From NCBI GenBank assembly GCA_910576385.1, contig CAJTIR010000016.1:24310-88309 (forward strand): a stretch of DNA of 64,000 nt, read 5' to 3'. The stretch comes from Lachnospiraceae bacterium (GTDB lineage: Bacteria > Bacillota > Clostridia > Lachnospirales > Lachnospiraceae). The notes beneath the pieces are model-generated. The model ran no database searches, had not been told where the DNA came from, and worked only from the letters and a program-made list of their open reading frames with translations. The stretch's first letter is position 1. The number at the start of each line of letters is the position of its first letter. A program made the translations under genes and the position numbers. Below are positions 45,282 to 54,399 of the stretch, one piece after another.

Positions 45282-46188
45282 CTATTCTATTAGAAAAGTT
45301 GTCCTGAAATAAAAAAGGACGCACTTTAACACACCTATTCTTCCTTTTTGTATCTTATTATGAAGCTTGTTCACATTTCTTGCCATTGCAAATAAAACAC
45401 TTTCGGCAAGAACATTTGGTGTACCCCGACTCAAATATCTTCGGAACTGCATGTCCTGTTTCAACTCGCCAAAAGAACCTTCCGCCTGGATGCTCCTGTT
45501 TGTGCAAAGCAGAATTCCTTCCTCAGAGACAATCCTCTCCAAATCCTTTTTTCGATACTTTAGGAATGTCTTTGCCACAGAAAGAACCTTGTTGCGTTCT
45601 TCCATTGGCGTTTTACAGTTATTCCCTTTGATGCAGTCCTTTTTGTAAGGGCAGCCTTTACATTCGCTGCATTGATAAATACTTTTTTCGCTGGCATAGC
45701 CTGTTTTTGACTTTGACCGGCGTACATATGCAAACGATAGTTTTTTCCATCTTCTTTTAAAAATGGAATCAGCGTGGCGGTGTCTGTAGGTTGTGGCCCA
45801 ATCGTTAGCCAGACAATATATTCTGCATCTTCCCCATGCTATATGCCGGTTTTAGCTGTCCGTTGCCCATAGCATCTTCCTTCATGCGCATAAAAGCCAT
45901 ATCCTGATCTGTTTTTGAAAAACTGTTTCTTTTTCCGCAGATATGCAGCTTTTGCGTCTATCCTTTCAAACGCTTCAGGTAACCTTCCAGTGTTTCAATG
46001 CTCTTTTGCAGCGCAGATTTTCTCTTGCCTATTCCATGTACAAACTCAATGTTTTCCTCCTGTTTTAATGCATACAGTTTTTTGCGCAACCGTTTTACAT
46101 GTTTCATTTTGACGGTATCTCCATGAACAATCCGAATCCCGTAAAGCTGCTCACATTCGGCAATGAGGCCGGCGATTTTTATCAACAT
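45282..46188 (-). pseudogene. Broken IS1182-family transposase
   Basis: Minus-strand pieces of one transposase in several frames. 46188-45958 encodes a helical segment (RIVHGDTVKMKHVKRLRKKL, KRKSALQKSIETLEGYLKR) ending at a TAG. The following frame reads [31 protein letters not shown], here residues only in part recognisable, then shifts again through PQPTDTATLIPFLKEDGK. 45605-45282 gives the conserved end EGSFGELKQDMQFRRYLSRG and ESVLFAMARNVNKLHNKIQ. At least one stop and two frameshifts make it inactive. It is unrelated in detail to the transposase at 62655. Confidence 0.8.
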
Positions 46189-46326
46189 TTTTCCCTGGTT
46201 TCTTGTGACGGCCTTTTTCCAAACAAATGTATATCTATCGAGCTTAGAGAGGCATCAAATATTTTTCTCAGTCTATGTTTATGTGTGGATGATGTTCATA
46301 TAAGATATGGATGTATACAGAAGGTG

Positions 46327-46620
46327 ATGAATGTGTTAGAATTTCCTATTTTGATTGATAGTCAAAATTATTTTTATTCAGGTGCATATAAAGGTGGAAA
46401 AGATATAGAAATTCGATATTTATTAGGGCCTTTTATTTTGTGTGAAATGCTTGACAGGCAAGGAAAGCTAACAGAAAAAAGATGTCCGCTGCTTGCAGTA
46501 TGCAGCGGTTTGGAAGGGTATCATGGGTGCAAATATTCTCTTAATACGGAGGAAAAAATATGTGATGAAAACTGTATGTTGAATTTGTTTTGTAAATTAT
46601 ATGGCATTGCTATAGGTTAA
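46327..46620 (+). CDS. Possible small gene or gene fragment, unknown
   Basis: 97 residues from the ATG at 46327 (AGAAGGTG upstream), including FPILIDSQNYFYSGAYKGGK and EKRCPLLAVCSGLEGYHGCK. The open frame extends upstream to 46099, but that part is antisense to the transposase relic and unlikely to be coding. Six cysteines are spread through the second half. No family is recognised. It may be the 3' remnant of a gene cut by the insertion sequence. Confidence 0.35.
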   Translation: MNVLEFPILIDSQNYFYSGAYKGGKDIEIRYLLGPFILCEMLDRQGKLTEKRCPLLAVCSGLEGYHGCKYSLNTEEKICDENCMLNLFCKLYGIAIG

Positions 46621-46727
46621 TAAGGTATAAATAAGAGAGCTACATTGGTTCCCCATCTGTTGAGCTAATAAAAATGCCAGTCTTAAAAGGAGACTGGCAA
46701 ATTTGAAAGTTGAATTTATTGAGTTGA

Positions 46728-47540
46728 TTAGTTGATAAAATATTCTTTGTATAATTTATTTCTATATAGTTTATCTTGTGTGACTCTGATTACATCCTGT
46801 GACCGCTTATCTTCTATTAACCGTGCAATCAGTTGGGAAAGTTTTTCCTCACCTTTTTCTACACCTTTTTCTATACCTTTTTCAACATTAATCTGGTCTC
46901 TCATCAGCAACGTCATATACTCATGCCTCCATTCCCGATTCTGTTTTGCTTCTTTTACAGCTTCATCAAGTTCCTGTACAAAAGTATCATTTGTAGTTTT
47001 TCCGGCGGCATAATCTAAAAATGCCTTCAGTTCTTTGCTGACGTCATCCATGTCGCTGTCTGTGTTCAGAAAGATCTTTGTGGTTTCATCCCCCATGGAA
47101 ATGCTGGAGTCCTCTTTACAGAGGTTTTCAAATGTATAAATATGCCGCCTATGTCCAAAAATGTCTTCCAGGCAGATAAAAATAATATAACTGCGGTTCA
47201 GCTTTCGGTACGTCTGTCCCTTATCAATCAGCTGCAAATCTATTAAACTCTGATAGTATCTGCTTCTTTTAGGGAGTTCTTTGGTGTCGCTGGCCTGCAT
47301 TTCTATATTGTATACAATATTTTCATTATCCTTTACATAGACATCGAGCCGGATGCTTTTGGCATCAGCATCTGGTTTGATTGCCTTCTGTAATTCCGGA
47401 TATTCGATATGATCTATTTTTAAATCTGGAAGGATTCTTTGCAATAATTCCTGGCACAATCTTGGATTCTGCATGACTTTTCCAAACAGAAAGTCATTTG
47501 ATATACCTAAGTCTTCCCAATTTGTCTGGTTGACGCCCAT
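46728..47540 (-). CDS. Rpn/PD-(D/E)XK nuclease family transposase-like protein
   Basis: 270 residues. NDFLFGKVMQNPRLCQELLQ followed by IRLDVYVKDNENIVYNIEMQ is the PD-(D/E)XK core (D about 66, E-x-Q about 79-81) of the Rpn family (PF12784-like), reported to promote RecA-independent recombination and in some cases phage defence. The C-terminal part has VEKGIEKGVEKGEEK, a short Glu-Lys-Gly repeat seen in many members. AAAGGAGG precedes it. It lies 68 bases after the XRE gene, probably one transcript. Confidence 0.88.
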   Translation of the reverse strand: MGVNQTNWEDLGISNDFLFGKVMQNPRLCQELLQRILPDLKIDHIEYPELQKAIKPDADAKSIRLDVYVKDNENIVYNIEMQASDTKELPKRSRYYQSLIDLQLIDKGQTYRKLNRSYIIFICLEDIFGHRRHIYTFENLCKEDSSISMGDETTKIFLNTDSDMDDVSKELKAFLDYAAGKTTNDTFVQELDEAVKEAKQNREWRHEYMTLLMRDQINVEKGIEKGVEKGEEKLSQLIARLIEDKRSQDVIRVTQDKLYRNKLYKEYFIN

Positions 47541-47608
47541 TTGCTCATTGCCTCCTTTCCCTTATTTTATCATGCTTTTTGCTCTGGTTCAATTGGAACT
47601 TCAACATT

Positions 47609-47878
47609 TTATCTCAGCTTAATCTCATCACTGTCCCCCACCAGCCATTCCATAGTAACATCCAATGCTTTGGCGATCATACGCAGCTCTGCATCACAGA
47701 CATGCCGCTGGTTCTTTTCGATTCTGGAGATGATTAATGGAGTCATGTCTTCCATACCCATGAATTGGAGCTTTTTTGCCAGATCTTCCTGTGTGATGGG
47801 AGGTTTTTGAAGAGCCCTTCCCAATCGGACTCTTTCTGAGCAAATATTTCCTTTTATTGTAAACATACTCTTACCCAT
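47609..47878 (-). CDS. XRE-family HTH regulator
   Basis: 89 residues. The helix-turn-helix spans about 28-85: ITQEDLAKKLQFMGMEDMTP, LIISRIEKNQRHVCDAELRM, IAKALDVTMEWLVGD. A short basic N-terminus precedes it. It is first in a minus-strand unit with the Rpn gene and faces a plus-strand promoter with a palindrome at 47930-47988, which it may bind. Confidence 0.85.
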   Translation of the reverse strand: MGKSMFTIKGNICSERVRLGRALQKPPITQEDLAKKLQFMGMEDMTPLIISRIEKNQRHVCDAELRMIAKALDVTMEWLVGDSDEIKLR

Positions 47879-47929
47879 GTGAATTAGCCCCTTTAATATA
47901 TCTACTTTCGATATTTTTTATCTGTTCTA

Positions 47930-47988
47930 TTGATTTTATACAGAAAGCAGGTATAATGTTGGATAAACTAGATATAAAATATCTAGTT
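47930..47988 (+). promoter_or_regulatory. Promoter with palindromic operator facing ssb
   Basis: TTGATT (47930-47935), 16 bases, TATAAT (47952-47957), then AACTAGATAT (47966-47975)-AAA-ATATCTAGTT (47979-47988), a perfect 10-bp-arm palindrome over the expected start site. The position suggests repression, plausibly by the adjacent XRE protein. Confidence 0.65.
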
Positions 47989-48423
47989 TGGATGGTTTTG
48001 GAAAATTTTTTGAGGCAGGTAATGGGGAATATGATTTATCGGATGAGAATAAAGCTCTGCCTCAAACAGCATTAAGATAAATTTGTGACAATATATAAAA
48101 CAACCTGGGATTTCCACTATGGAATGTATGGCAGAAAAAAGGCACAAGTATGGCAGGGCTTTGCCGATGACATAGGAAAAGAAATCTGTTATACTGCTAT
48201 CGTCTACAAGTGGATTCAGGAGAGTCTGCTTGTTTTTTTATGATATAAAAACCCTCCGGGCGGATGCGCACTCGCGCGAAGCTGAAATTTGTCGCAAGCG
48301 ACCGCGCTCGGCGCAGGAATGTGCTTTGCACATTCTTTATTCATCCAATGGTTTCTGCCCCAAAAGCGGGTTGAAATAAATAAATGATATGGCAGGCGAT
48401 CCCTGCAGGAAAGGAGAATTACT
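47989..48423. other. Leader region before ssb
   Basis: About 435 bases with no convincing gene. A GC-rich stretch at 48245-48345 includes GAATGTGC-TTT-GCACATTC (48317-48335), a hairpin followed by TTTATT that may attenuate transcription into ssb. AAAGGAG lies at 48410-48416. Confidence 0.45.
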
Positions 48424-48921
48424 ATGTTAGACGTAATTGCAACCAGCGCCGTTGTATCCAGAGGATATGAAGGTGCAGCAGCGCTCAAATTTTCAGAGAA
48501 AGGAGATGCCGTAAGGTTCCGCATTGGAAAGAAGGTTTATGATTCCCGTGCTGAAAACAATACCCGTTGGATTAACCTCTCGGTTAAGGCGTTCGGGGAT
48601 GTATGCAAGAGGATTGCCAAAATGCAGCTGAAAGAAGGCTCGTTTATCAATTTTCGCGGCAGGCTGGACGAAGATAGTTGGACAGACCAGCAGACAGGCG
48701 AATCCAAAAGTGCAATGGTCGTTATCCTGGACGACATCGAGTATGCCGGCGGCAAGCCTAAAGAGAACCAGGATGCGAACCAGCAGCCAAATGGCGCAGC
48801 TCCTAATACCGGGAAAGCGGCAGCGGCACAGCCAGCAGCGCAGTCTGCAGGAGGACAGATGCCGGACGGCTTTACAGGCTATGAAGCGTTTGGCGGCGGC
48901 TCGTTCTTTGACGAGAACTGA
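48424..48921 (+). CDS. ssb: Single-stranded DNA-binding protein (element-borne)
   Basis: 165 residues with an OB fold (1-115): AVRFRIGKKVYDSRAENNTR, NLSVKAFGDVCKRIAKMQLK, GSFINFRGRLDEDSW. A flexible Gln/Ala/Gly-rich tail (118-155) and an acidic end with FFDEN follow; the end is related to, but not the same as, the usual DDDIPF tip. Accessory SSBs of this form are common on mobile elements of Clostridia, where they may protect single-stranded DNA in transfer. G+C is higher than in the chromosomal genes nearby. Confidence 0.85.
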   Translation: MLDVIATSAVVSRGYEGAAALKFSEKGDAVRFRIGKKVYDSRAENNTRWINLSVKAFGDVCKRIAKMQLKEGSFINFRGRLDEDSWTDQQTGESKSAMVVILDDIEYAGGKPKENQDANQQPNGAAPNTGKAAAAQPAAQSAGGQMPDGFTGYEAFGGGSFFDEN

Positions 48922-49025
48922 AAGGAGCAAAATTGAATCAGGCGTATTGAGACGCACATGGGTTACATTCTGTAATTTCATGTGCGTTTTTTTGCGTCCT
49001 GCATTCCAGAAAGGAACCAAAAACC

Positions 49026-49763
49026 ATGGATAACAGAGAAAAACAGGTCCGATTTGTCCATGAGGCGCTTGTTGTTATGGGGGTATTGGCGCTGCTGTGC
49101 TTTGTCTGCAGGCTATGGCCAATCCTCCTCCTTGTGATACTGGGCGTCCTGATTGCGGCAGTCCGGATGGTATTTCTGGCAGCAAAAAAGGTGGAAACCG
49201 TAGAACCCATGCCAGCGCCACAGCCACAGCCGATACCGGTACCGACGGAAACAGATGTGAAAGCGCTTGCCTATTCTGTCATACTCAGACGGATTACTGA
49301 GCTGGTTGCAGCTGAGTATCCGGAGGCGAGATGGGTATGGGAAGCGCCTAATGCGAAAGCGTTGTTTGAAACGGGCGCCGATTTGTTTGTGCTGCTGAAC
49401 TGTGCGGGTGGGTACCGACGGGCAAAGGTCAATATCCACAATCTTCAGGTTCTGGGCATCGAATATGAAACGGCTGCAGAGTCAGCTAATCCAGAGCCGG
49501 AACCGGAAGGGCCAGAGCAGCCTGGAGAAAATGAAAAGGAGAGCTTCCAGCTTATCGCCTTTGAATGGGCGGAGGCGCACATATTTGAGCTGAACACACG
49601 GTGTAACGAGGCGATTGGGCAGAACCTGTCGGAACTGCTGATCTATGCGGATGAGCTTCCTGCGAAAGAGAGCTGGGAGGATGTCTGTGGCGAGCTTGTC
49701 AGAGCTGGCCTGGAAGATGCCTGCTGTGTGCCGGAAGGAATCAAAATCAATCTTACGCAATGA
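49026..49763 (+). CDS. Membrane protein of the ssb-MoxR module
   Basis: 245 residues. Two close N-terminal membrane helices (about 13-30 and 32-52), a Pro-rich linker (60-73), then a soluble domain (75-145) with ELVAAEYPEARWVWEAPNAK, an acidic Glu/Pro linker (153-172), and a second domain (174-245). No family is recognised. It is between ssb and the MoxR ATPase with short gaps, in the same orientation and codon style. Confidence 0.6.
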   Translation: MDNREKQVRFVHEALVVMGVLALLCFVCRLWPILLLVILGVLIAAVRMVFLAAKKVETVEPMPAPQPQPIPVPTETDVKALAYSVILRRITELVAAEYPEARWVWEAPNAKALFETGADLFVLLNCAGGYRRAKVNIHNLQVLGIEYETAAESANPEPEPEGPEQPGENEKESFQLIAFEWAEAHIFELNTRCNEAIGQNLSELLIYADELPAKESWEDVCGELVRAGLEDACCVPEGIKINLTQ

Positions 49764-49784
49764 AATGCAGAAAGGAAATGAATT

Positions 49785-51230
49785 ATGAGTGTATCCATAA
49801 ACAATATTTTTAACTACAGCCGTCCGCTCCCGGAGCCTTTTGATACCATTACCAACAAAAAAGTCAAGGTTTCTTCCAAATATGGGGATGGAAGCACGGC
49901 TTCAACACTTTGCGCTACGGTCATAAAAGCAGTGCATGCAGTCTGCCGCTGTATGAATGGCAGCGGGGAAGGAGCGGTCGGCGTGATTGACCACCGGACT
50001 GTGGCAGAGTACAAATCCTCCATGGGGCCGGATGCCTACCATCTGGTCGTTTATGACAGCAATTCGGGTTCGGTGACGGCAAGCGTTTACGATAAGAACA
50101 CGGAGGTGTTTGAGAGTTATACGATGAACGCTTCCGGCCGTGACGGGGCTGCCGTCATGATGGCGCTGATGCCGATCCTGCAGGGGGATGATGAGTTCCA
50201 GGAAAATCTGGAGCAGTATTACGACCAGTTTCACAGCGGGTATCCCGATATGGCGAAGGCCACGGAATGCATGGCCATGCTGTGCGACAATGCTTACCGC
50301 CGGATCAAGGATCCTGCATGTTCCGCCCATATCAAGATGGGCGTGGACAAGTCGGGTAACCTGATGCGCGTTTCACAGGCGCAGCTGGATTCCGGAGCGT
50401 TTGCACCGACCAGCGTATCGGCAGGCGAATTTACCATATTTGCCAAGACCGGGCCGGCAACGATCAAGAAGGCGGTTTCCCTTGTGGAGCATGAGGACTT
50501 CGTCGGTAAGTATGGGCTTCATAAAAGGGCATTAAACGCAGTGGAGGAGAGCCTTGTCCCGAAGCTCCCGGAATGGTATATCATTCCGCAGGAGGTTGTG
50601 GACATCTGCCGGCATGCGCAGGCAACAACGGGCAGATCCATGCAGATGCGTAATTTCCTGTTACGCGGGCCGGCAGGCACCGGTAAGACAATGGGAGCCA
50701 AAGCGATTGCTTCCGGGCTTCATCTGCCTTACATGAAATACACCTGCTCTGCCGGTACGGAAATATTCGATTTTGTCGGTATGATTTTCCCGGATTCCGA
50801 TTCGGCGTCAACCGGCGATGCACAGCTCGATAAGGAGAAGGAAACCTTAAAAAGCATGGACGGCGTGAATTACGCCAATGTGTCCAAGCTGATGAGGCTT
50901 CCGGATCTGGATGATATGGACTATGACCCGTCAGGCGTTTACCAGGTTTTGACCGGAACGGAGAACCCTGCGGCAACCTCACAGGATTGTATGCGGATTG
51001 TTCTGGACAAGGTGACAGAAAAGGTGCGTGCGCTTTCAAAGCGGGATGAGGCATCCAAAAGCAGCGGGCAGACCTACAGTTATGTGGAGATGGATTTTAT
51101 TAAGGCTCTGAAAAACGGATATGTGATTGAGATCCAGGAGCCATCCACGATTGTGCAGCCCGGTGTGCTGGTGGGTCTAACTCCCTCTTGGAGCAGTCCG
51201 GTACGATTACCCTGCCCACGGGCGAGATGA
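49785..51230 (+). CDS. MoxR-type AAA ATPase, N-terminal part (frameshifted)
   Basis: 481 codons before an out-of-frame stop. Residues 1-245 are a unique N-terminal domain. The AAA module starts near 255 with Walker A GPAGTGKT (295-302) and FDFVGMIFPDSD. The frame breaks near 51179 (GLTPSWSS instead of the expected GLNSLLEQ), and the rest of the ATPase continues in the -1 frame from 51188. Adding one A to CTAAC restores it. No slippery heptamer is evident, so a point deletion or a sequencing error is more likely than programmed frameshifting. It paired with a VWA gene, also broken. Confidence 0.75.
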   Translation: MSVSINNIFNYSRPLPEPFDTITNKKVKVSSKYGDGSTASTLCATVIKAVHAVCRCMNGSGEGAVGVIDHRTVAEYKSSMGPDAYHLVVYDSNSGSVTASVYDKNTEVFESYTMNASGRDGAAVMMALMPILQGDDEFQENLEQYYDQFHSGYPDMAKATECMAMLCDNAYRRIKDPACSAHIKMGVDKSGNLMRVSQAQLDSGAFAPTSVSAGEFTIFAKTGPATIKKAVSLVEHEDFVGKYGLHKRALNAVEESLVPKLPEWYIIPQEVVDICRHAQATTGRSMQMRNFLLRGPAGTGKTMGAKAIASGLHLPYMKYTCSAGTEIFDFVGMIFPDSDSASTGDAQLDKEKETLKSMDGVNYANVSKLMRLPDLDDMDYDPSGVYQVLTGTENPAATSQDCMRIVLDKVTEKVRALSKRDEASKSSGQTYSYVEMDFIKALKNGYVIEIQEPSTIVQPGVLVGLTPSWSSPVRLPCPRAR

Positions 51231-51661
51231 TTGAACGCCATCCGGACGCAGTGGTTGTAGTGACAACAAATACCAGCTATGAAGGATGCCGCGGCATGAA
51301 CCAGTCAGTCCTGGACAGAATGAGCCTGGTGCGTGATGTGGAGCTGCCGGAACCGGAAGTAATGGTCCAGCGTGCCATGTCAGTTACCGGCGCGATGGAT
51401 GAATATCAGGTATCCCAGATGGTGCAGGTGGTAAATGATATGGCGGAATATTGCCGTAAGAACAGTATTACAGACGGCTCTTATGGAATGCGGAGCCTGA
51501 TTGACTGGATTATCAGTTCTGAGATTACCGGGGATGTCTACCACTCGGCGCTTTACACGATTATCAGCAAAGCGACTGCCGATGAAATGGACCGGGAGGC
51601 ATTGATTAGCACCGTACTGGAACCGATATTTGCGCCGCCCAGAAAGAAAGCGGCAGTATAA
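51188..51661 (+). pseudogene. MoxR-type AAA ATPase, C-terminal part
   Basis: 157 codons in the -1 frame relative to the preceding part. It contains HPDAVVVVTTNTSYEGCRGM, the sensor-1 Asn strand, NQSVLDRMSLVRDVELPEPE, the arginine-finger region of MoxR/CbbQ proteins, and a helical lid to the end. Together the two parts would make a protein of about 625 residues. The ATG at 51188 has no ribosome site, so separate translation is improbable. Confidence 0.7.
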
Positions 51662-51687
51662 AACAAATAGGAAGGAGGATTACCCTA

Positions 51688-52044
51688 TATGACGATAAGT
51701 ACCAGCTCATGGACATCAGCGCCCGCGGAAGCAACCGTGACGGCGCAGCCCTGCGGTTTGTGGCGGAACAGCTTTCCAAACGGCCGGAAGCAGTGAAGAT
51801 ACTGATGCTGGTTTCGGACGGACAGCCGGCAGATTCAGGATACGGCGGCTCTGTAGCAGAAGAAGATCTCCGCGGCATTAAGCAGGAATACCAGCGGAAA
51901 GGCATCCTGTTTGTTGCGGCTGCTATCGGCAGCGATAAGGAAAATATCGAACGGATTTACGGGGATTCCTTTTTGGACATTACCGATTTGAACCAACTGC
52001 CCACAAAGCTGACCAATGTGGTCAAGCGGCATATACGGGTATAA
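51688..52044 (+). pseudogene. VWA (CobT-like) protein, C-terminal remnant
   Basis: A good ribosome site (GGAAGGAGG at 51670-51678) is followed by ATG 51689 in the wrong frame. The correct frame reads YDDKYQLMDISARGSNRDGA and on through KILMLVSDGQPADSGYGG and GILFVAAAIGSDKENIERIY, the end of a von Willebrand A domain with a GSNRDGAA MIDAS-like segment. The first several hundred residues expected in CobT-like partners of MoxR are missing, so the original start was joined to the C-terminus by a deletion. The ATG at 51709 gives a 111-residue open frame. Confidence 0.7.
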
Positions 52045-52132
52045 AACAAGGGAGGGCAAAGAGCCGTTCCCTGATTTGAGCCAGCTGCCCACTGGAGCCG
52101 TCCTATATGGAAGAACGGCATATATGGGTATA
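52000..52132 (+). repeat. Imperfect duplication of the VWA 3' end
   Basis: CAACTGCCCAC...CGGCATATACGGGTATAA (52000-52043) recurs in diverged form as CAGCTGCCCAC...CGGCATATATGGGTATAA (about 52081-52132). The middle of the second copy differs and lacks coding continuity. Only two copies are present. Confidence 0.55.
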
Positions 52133-52274
52133 ACAACATCAAAATATAAAAATATAAAAATATGACAGATGGGCAGCTGAAAATACAGTTGCCCATCTCT
52201 GTCTTCAAGAAAGGAAAATAGAGATTCCTTGATGTCCCAAAAAGAAGGGACAATAATAAGGAAAGGAGTTTTCT

Positions 52275-52523
52275 ATGGAATATGCAACTGCAAAAACAGT
52301 GGACCGCTCCCAGTTAAAAGATATACGGGATGTTGTAATAGACACCTCAAAATCCTGTGAAGAACGTATTCAAGGTTTTATAAAGCAGATTGGAAATCCG
52401 TATTGTTATATGGATGACGGAGTTGTAGTGGAAATTGGATACGCAAATACAGGGGTAAGTTTACAGGAACGGTTGGTAGCCTATGCGAGCAGCATAGATC
52501 AGGATTTTGGGAATTTGCGGTAA
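52275..52523 (+). CDS. DUF6870 family protein
   Basis: 82 residues. DIRDVVIDTSKSCEERIQGF and QIGNPYCYMDDGVVVEIGYA, then SLQERLVAYASSI, match DUF6870, a small family common on mobile elements of Lachnospiraceae and close to recombinases or relaxases. Function unknown. AAAGGAG precedes its ATG. It is unusual in lacking the second Cys of the usual YCFRCGD motif. Confidence 0.75.
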   Translation: MEYATAKTVDRSQLKDIRDVVIDTSKSCEERIQGFIKQIGNPYCYMDDGVVVEIGYANTGVSLQERLVAYASSIDQDFGNLR

Positions 52524-52568
52524 CTGGTGCAATCCTATTGACAAGGTATGAAAAGTCAGACATAATAT

Positions 52569-52630
52569 GGAATATCAGCTGCGGGAGCAACTGATATTCC
52601 AACGAGGAAAAATACGCAGTATTTTTTCGA
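52569..52630. promoter_or_regulatory. Two hairpins upstream of the recombinase operon
   Basis: GGAATATCAG (52569-52578)/CTGATATTCC (52591-52600), then AAAAATAC-GCA-GTATTTTT (52608-52626). The second, ending in T, could act as an attenuator; the pair could also be recombinase binding sites. Confidence 0.45.
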
Positions 52631-52731
52631 GTATCTCAAAGTAGGAGCATACGGTCAATGAGATGGCCCGGTCAGCCATCTGGGATAATCGCCAGAAACA
52701 AATGTCCTGAAAGAATTTTAGGAGGTTTGTT

Positions 52732-54399
52732 ATGGCAGTTAGAAAGAAACAGGTTCCAGACCTGGAAGAATATAGGGCAATGGCATACTATCGTCTGTCT
52801 AAAGATGACAAAAATGAGGACAGGGGCAGGGATAGTAACGGTGAAATCAGCGACAGTATTCTGAACCAGCGCAAACTGGTTCACGCGTATCTTAAGAATC
52901 ATCCCAATATTACACTTATTGATGAAGCATATGATGATGGTTATTCCGGAACGAATTATGATCGTCCCGGTTTTCGTTCTGTCCTTGAAAAAGTTCAGTC
53001 CGGAAGCATTAACTGTGTGATTGTAAAAGATTTATCAAGGCTTGGAAGAGAGTATATTGAAACGGGAAAATATCTTGAAATGATATTCCCGTCTTTTGGT
53101 ATACGTTTTATTGCCATTAACGATGATGTTGACAGTGAACACAGTACAGCGGGGGATGATATTATCATTCCTATTAAAAATATAATGAATGAGTCCTATT
53201 GCCGCGAATTATCCAAGAAGCTGCGGAACCAGTTTCGGATTCAGCGCGGTAATGGAGAGTTTTTAGGTGCCTTTGCGAGCTATGGGTACTGCAAATCCCC
53301 TGATGATAAGCATAAGCTTATCGTTGATGAGTATGCAGCCGAAGTCGTGCGGGGCATTTTTTCTATGAAAATCAAAGGGCACAGTCAGTCTGTAATAGCA
53401 GATTTTCTGGATCATGAACAAATATTGCCGCCATCAGAGTATAAAAAGAGCCTTGGCATGAAATATAAGACCGGTTTTCAGGCTTTTGCACAGTCAAAAT
53501 GGAGTGTTGTTACAATCAACAGGATATTAACAAACCCGATCTATATTGGCACGCTTGTGCAGGGGAAACGTGGCACACCGAATTATAAAATCAAAAAGAT
53601 GAAGGTGCGTAGCGAGGATGACTGGGTGGTAGTTGAGAACAACCATCCGGCAATTATTGATCCGCTCATGTTTTCTACTGTGCAGAAGATGATGGAGCGT
53701 GATACCAGAAGGCCGCCGAAAAAGGATACCCTTCTGCCGTTGGCCGGAATATTGTTTTGCCCAGACTGCGGGCGCACTTTGCAGCGCAGAACCGTAACGA
53801 GGGGAAAGCGGAAACACTATTATTATGTATGTGCAACTTACAAAGACGGGAAAGGCTGCAGCAGCCACAGCTTTGAGCAGAAAAAGCTGGAAGAAACGGT
53901 TTTACATGCTGTATCCAACCAGATACAGATGGTTGTAGAATTAAACCAGCTGGTTCAGGATATTGGGTTAAACAATATTGACCAGATCCGACAGGGACGC
54001 ATTGATGTTATGATTGTAAAAAAAGAACAGGATCTGGACAGGGATAAGGAATTCCGTATGAAGCTGTATGAAGCGCTGAATGAAGATTTGATTGACAGGG
54101 ATGAGTATAACAAAATGCGGATGAAGTATTCAAAGCAGATTGAAGACACGGAGAAAGCAATCCGTAAGCTCCAGCTTCAGCGGGCAGAAATTTCATCCGG
54201 CAGCAGTGCAGACAATAATTGGATTATGCAGTTCATAAAATTTAAAGGGATTTCCGAGCTGACCCGTGAGGTAGTTGTAACATTGGTGGACCGTATCTAT
54301 GTATATGAAGATAAACGTATCCGTATTGAATTTAATTACCGGAATGAAATCGCTGCATATCAGGAGATTTTTCAGGAAAGAGCAAAGGAGGTAGTCTAA
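52732..54399 (+). CDS. Large serine recombinase 1
   Basis: 555 residues, led by AGGAGG. Resolvase catalytic domain with AYYRLSKDDKN (nucleophile S23) and IVKDLSRLGREYIETGKYLE, the recombinase domain (about 180-300), a zinc ribbon CPDCGRT...CATYKDGKGC (about 343-385), and a coiled coil (about 420-490). It is the first of three tandem recombinases; its stop abuts the next ATG. Such enzymes integrate and excise elements at short att sites. Confidence 0.94.
   Translation: MAVRKKQVPDLEEYRAMAYYRLSKDDKNEDRGRDSNGEISDSILNQRKLVHAYLKNHPNITLIDEAYDDGYSGTNYDRPGFRSVLEKVQSGSINCVIVKDLSRLGREYIETGKYLEMIFPSFGIRFIAINDDVDSEHSTAGDDIIIPIKNIMNESYCRELSKKLRNQFRIQRGNGEFLGAFASYGYCKSPDDKHKLIVDEYAAEVVRGIFSMKIKGHSQSVIADFLDHEQILPPSEYKKSLGMKYKTGFQAFAQSKWSVVTINRILTNPIYIGTLVQGKRGTPNYKIKKMKVRSEDDWVVVENNHPAIIDPLMFSTVQKMMERDTRRPPKKDTLLPLAGILFCPDCGRTLQRRTVTRGKRKHYYYVCATYKDGKGCSSHSFEQKKLEETVLHAVSNQIQMVVELNQLVQDIGLNNIDQIRQGRIDVMIVKKEQDLDRDKEFRMKLYEALNEDLIDRDEYNKMRMKYSKQIEDTEKAIRKLQLQRAEISSGSSADNNWIMQFIKFKGISELTREVVVTLVDRIYVYEDKRIRIEFNYRNEIAAYQEIFQERAKEVV

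Noticed and set aside
45367..45648. Plus-strand open frames over the transposase relic
   Set aside because: They are antisense shadows of the IS1182-type pseudogene.
51170..51195. Programmed -1 frameshift in the MoxR ATPase
   Set aside because: No X-XXY-YYZ slippery heptamer or stimulatory hairpin is evident, and the partner VWA gene is also broken, so decay or a read error is simpler.
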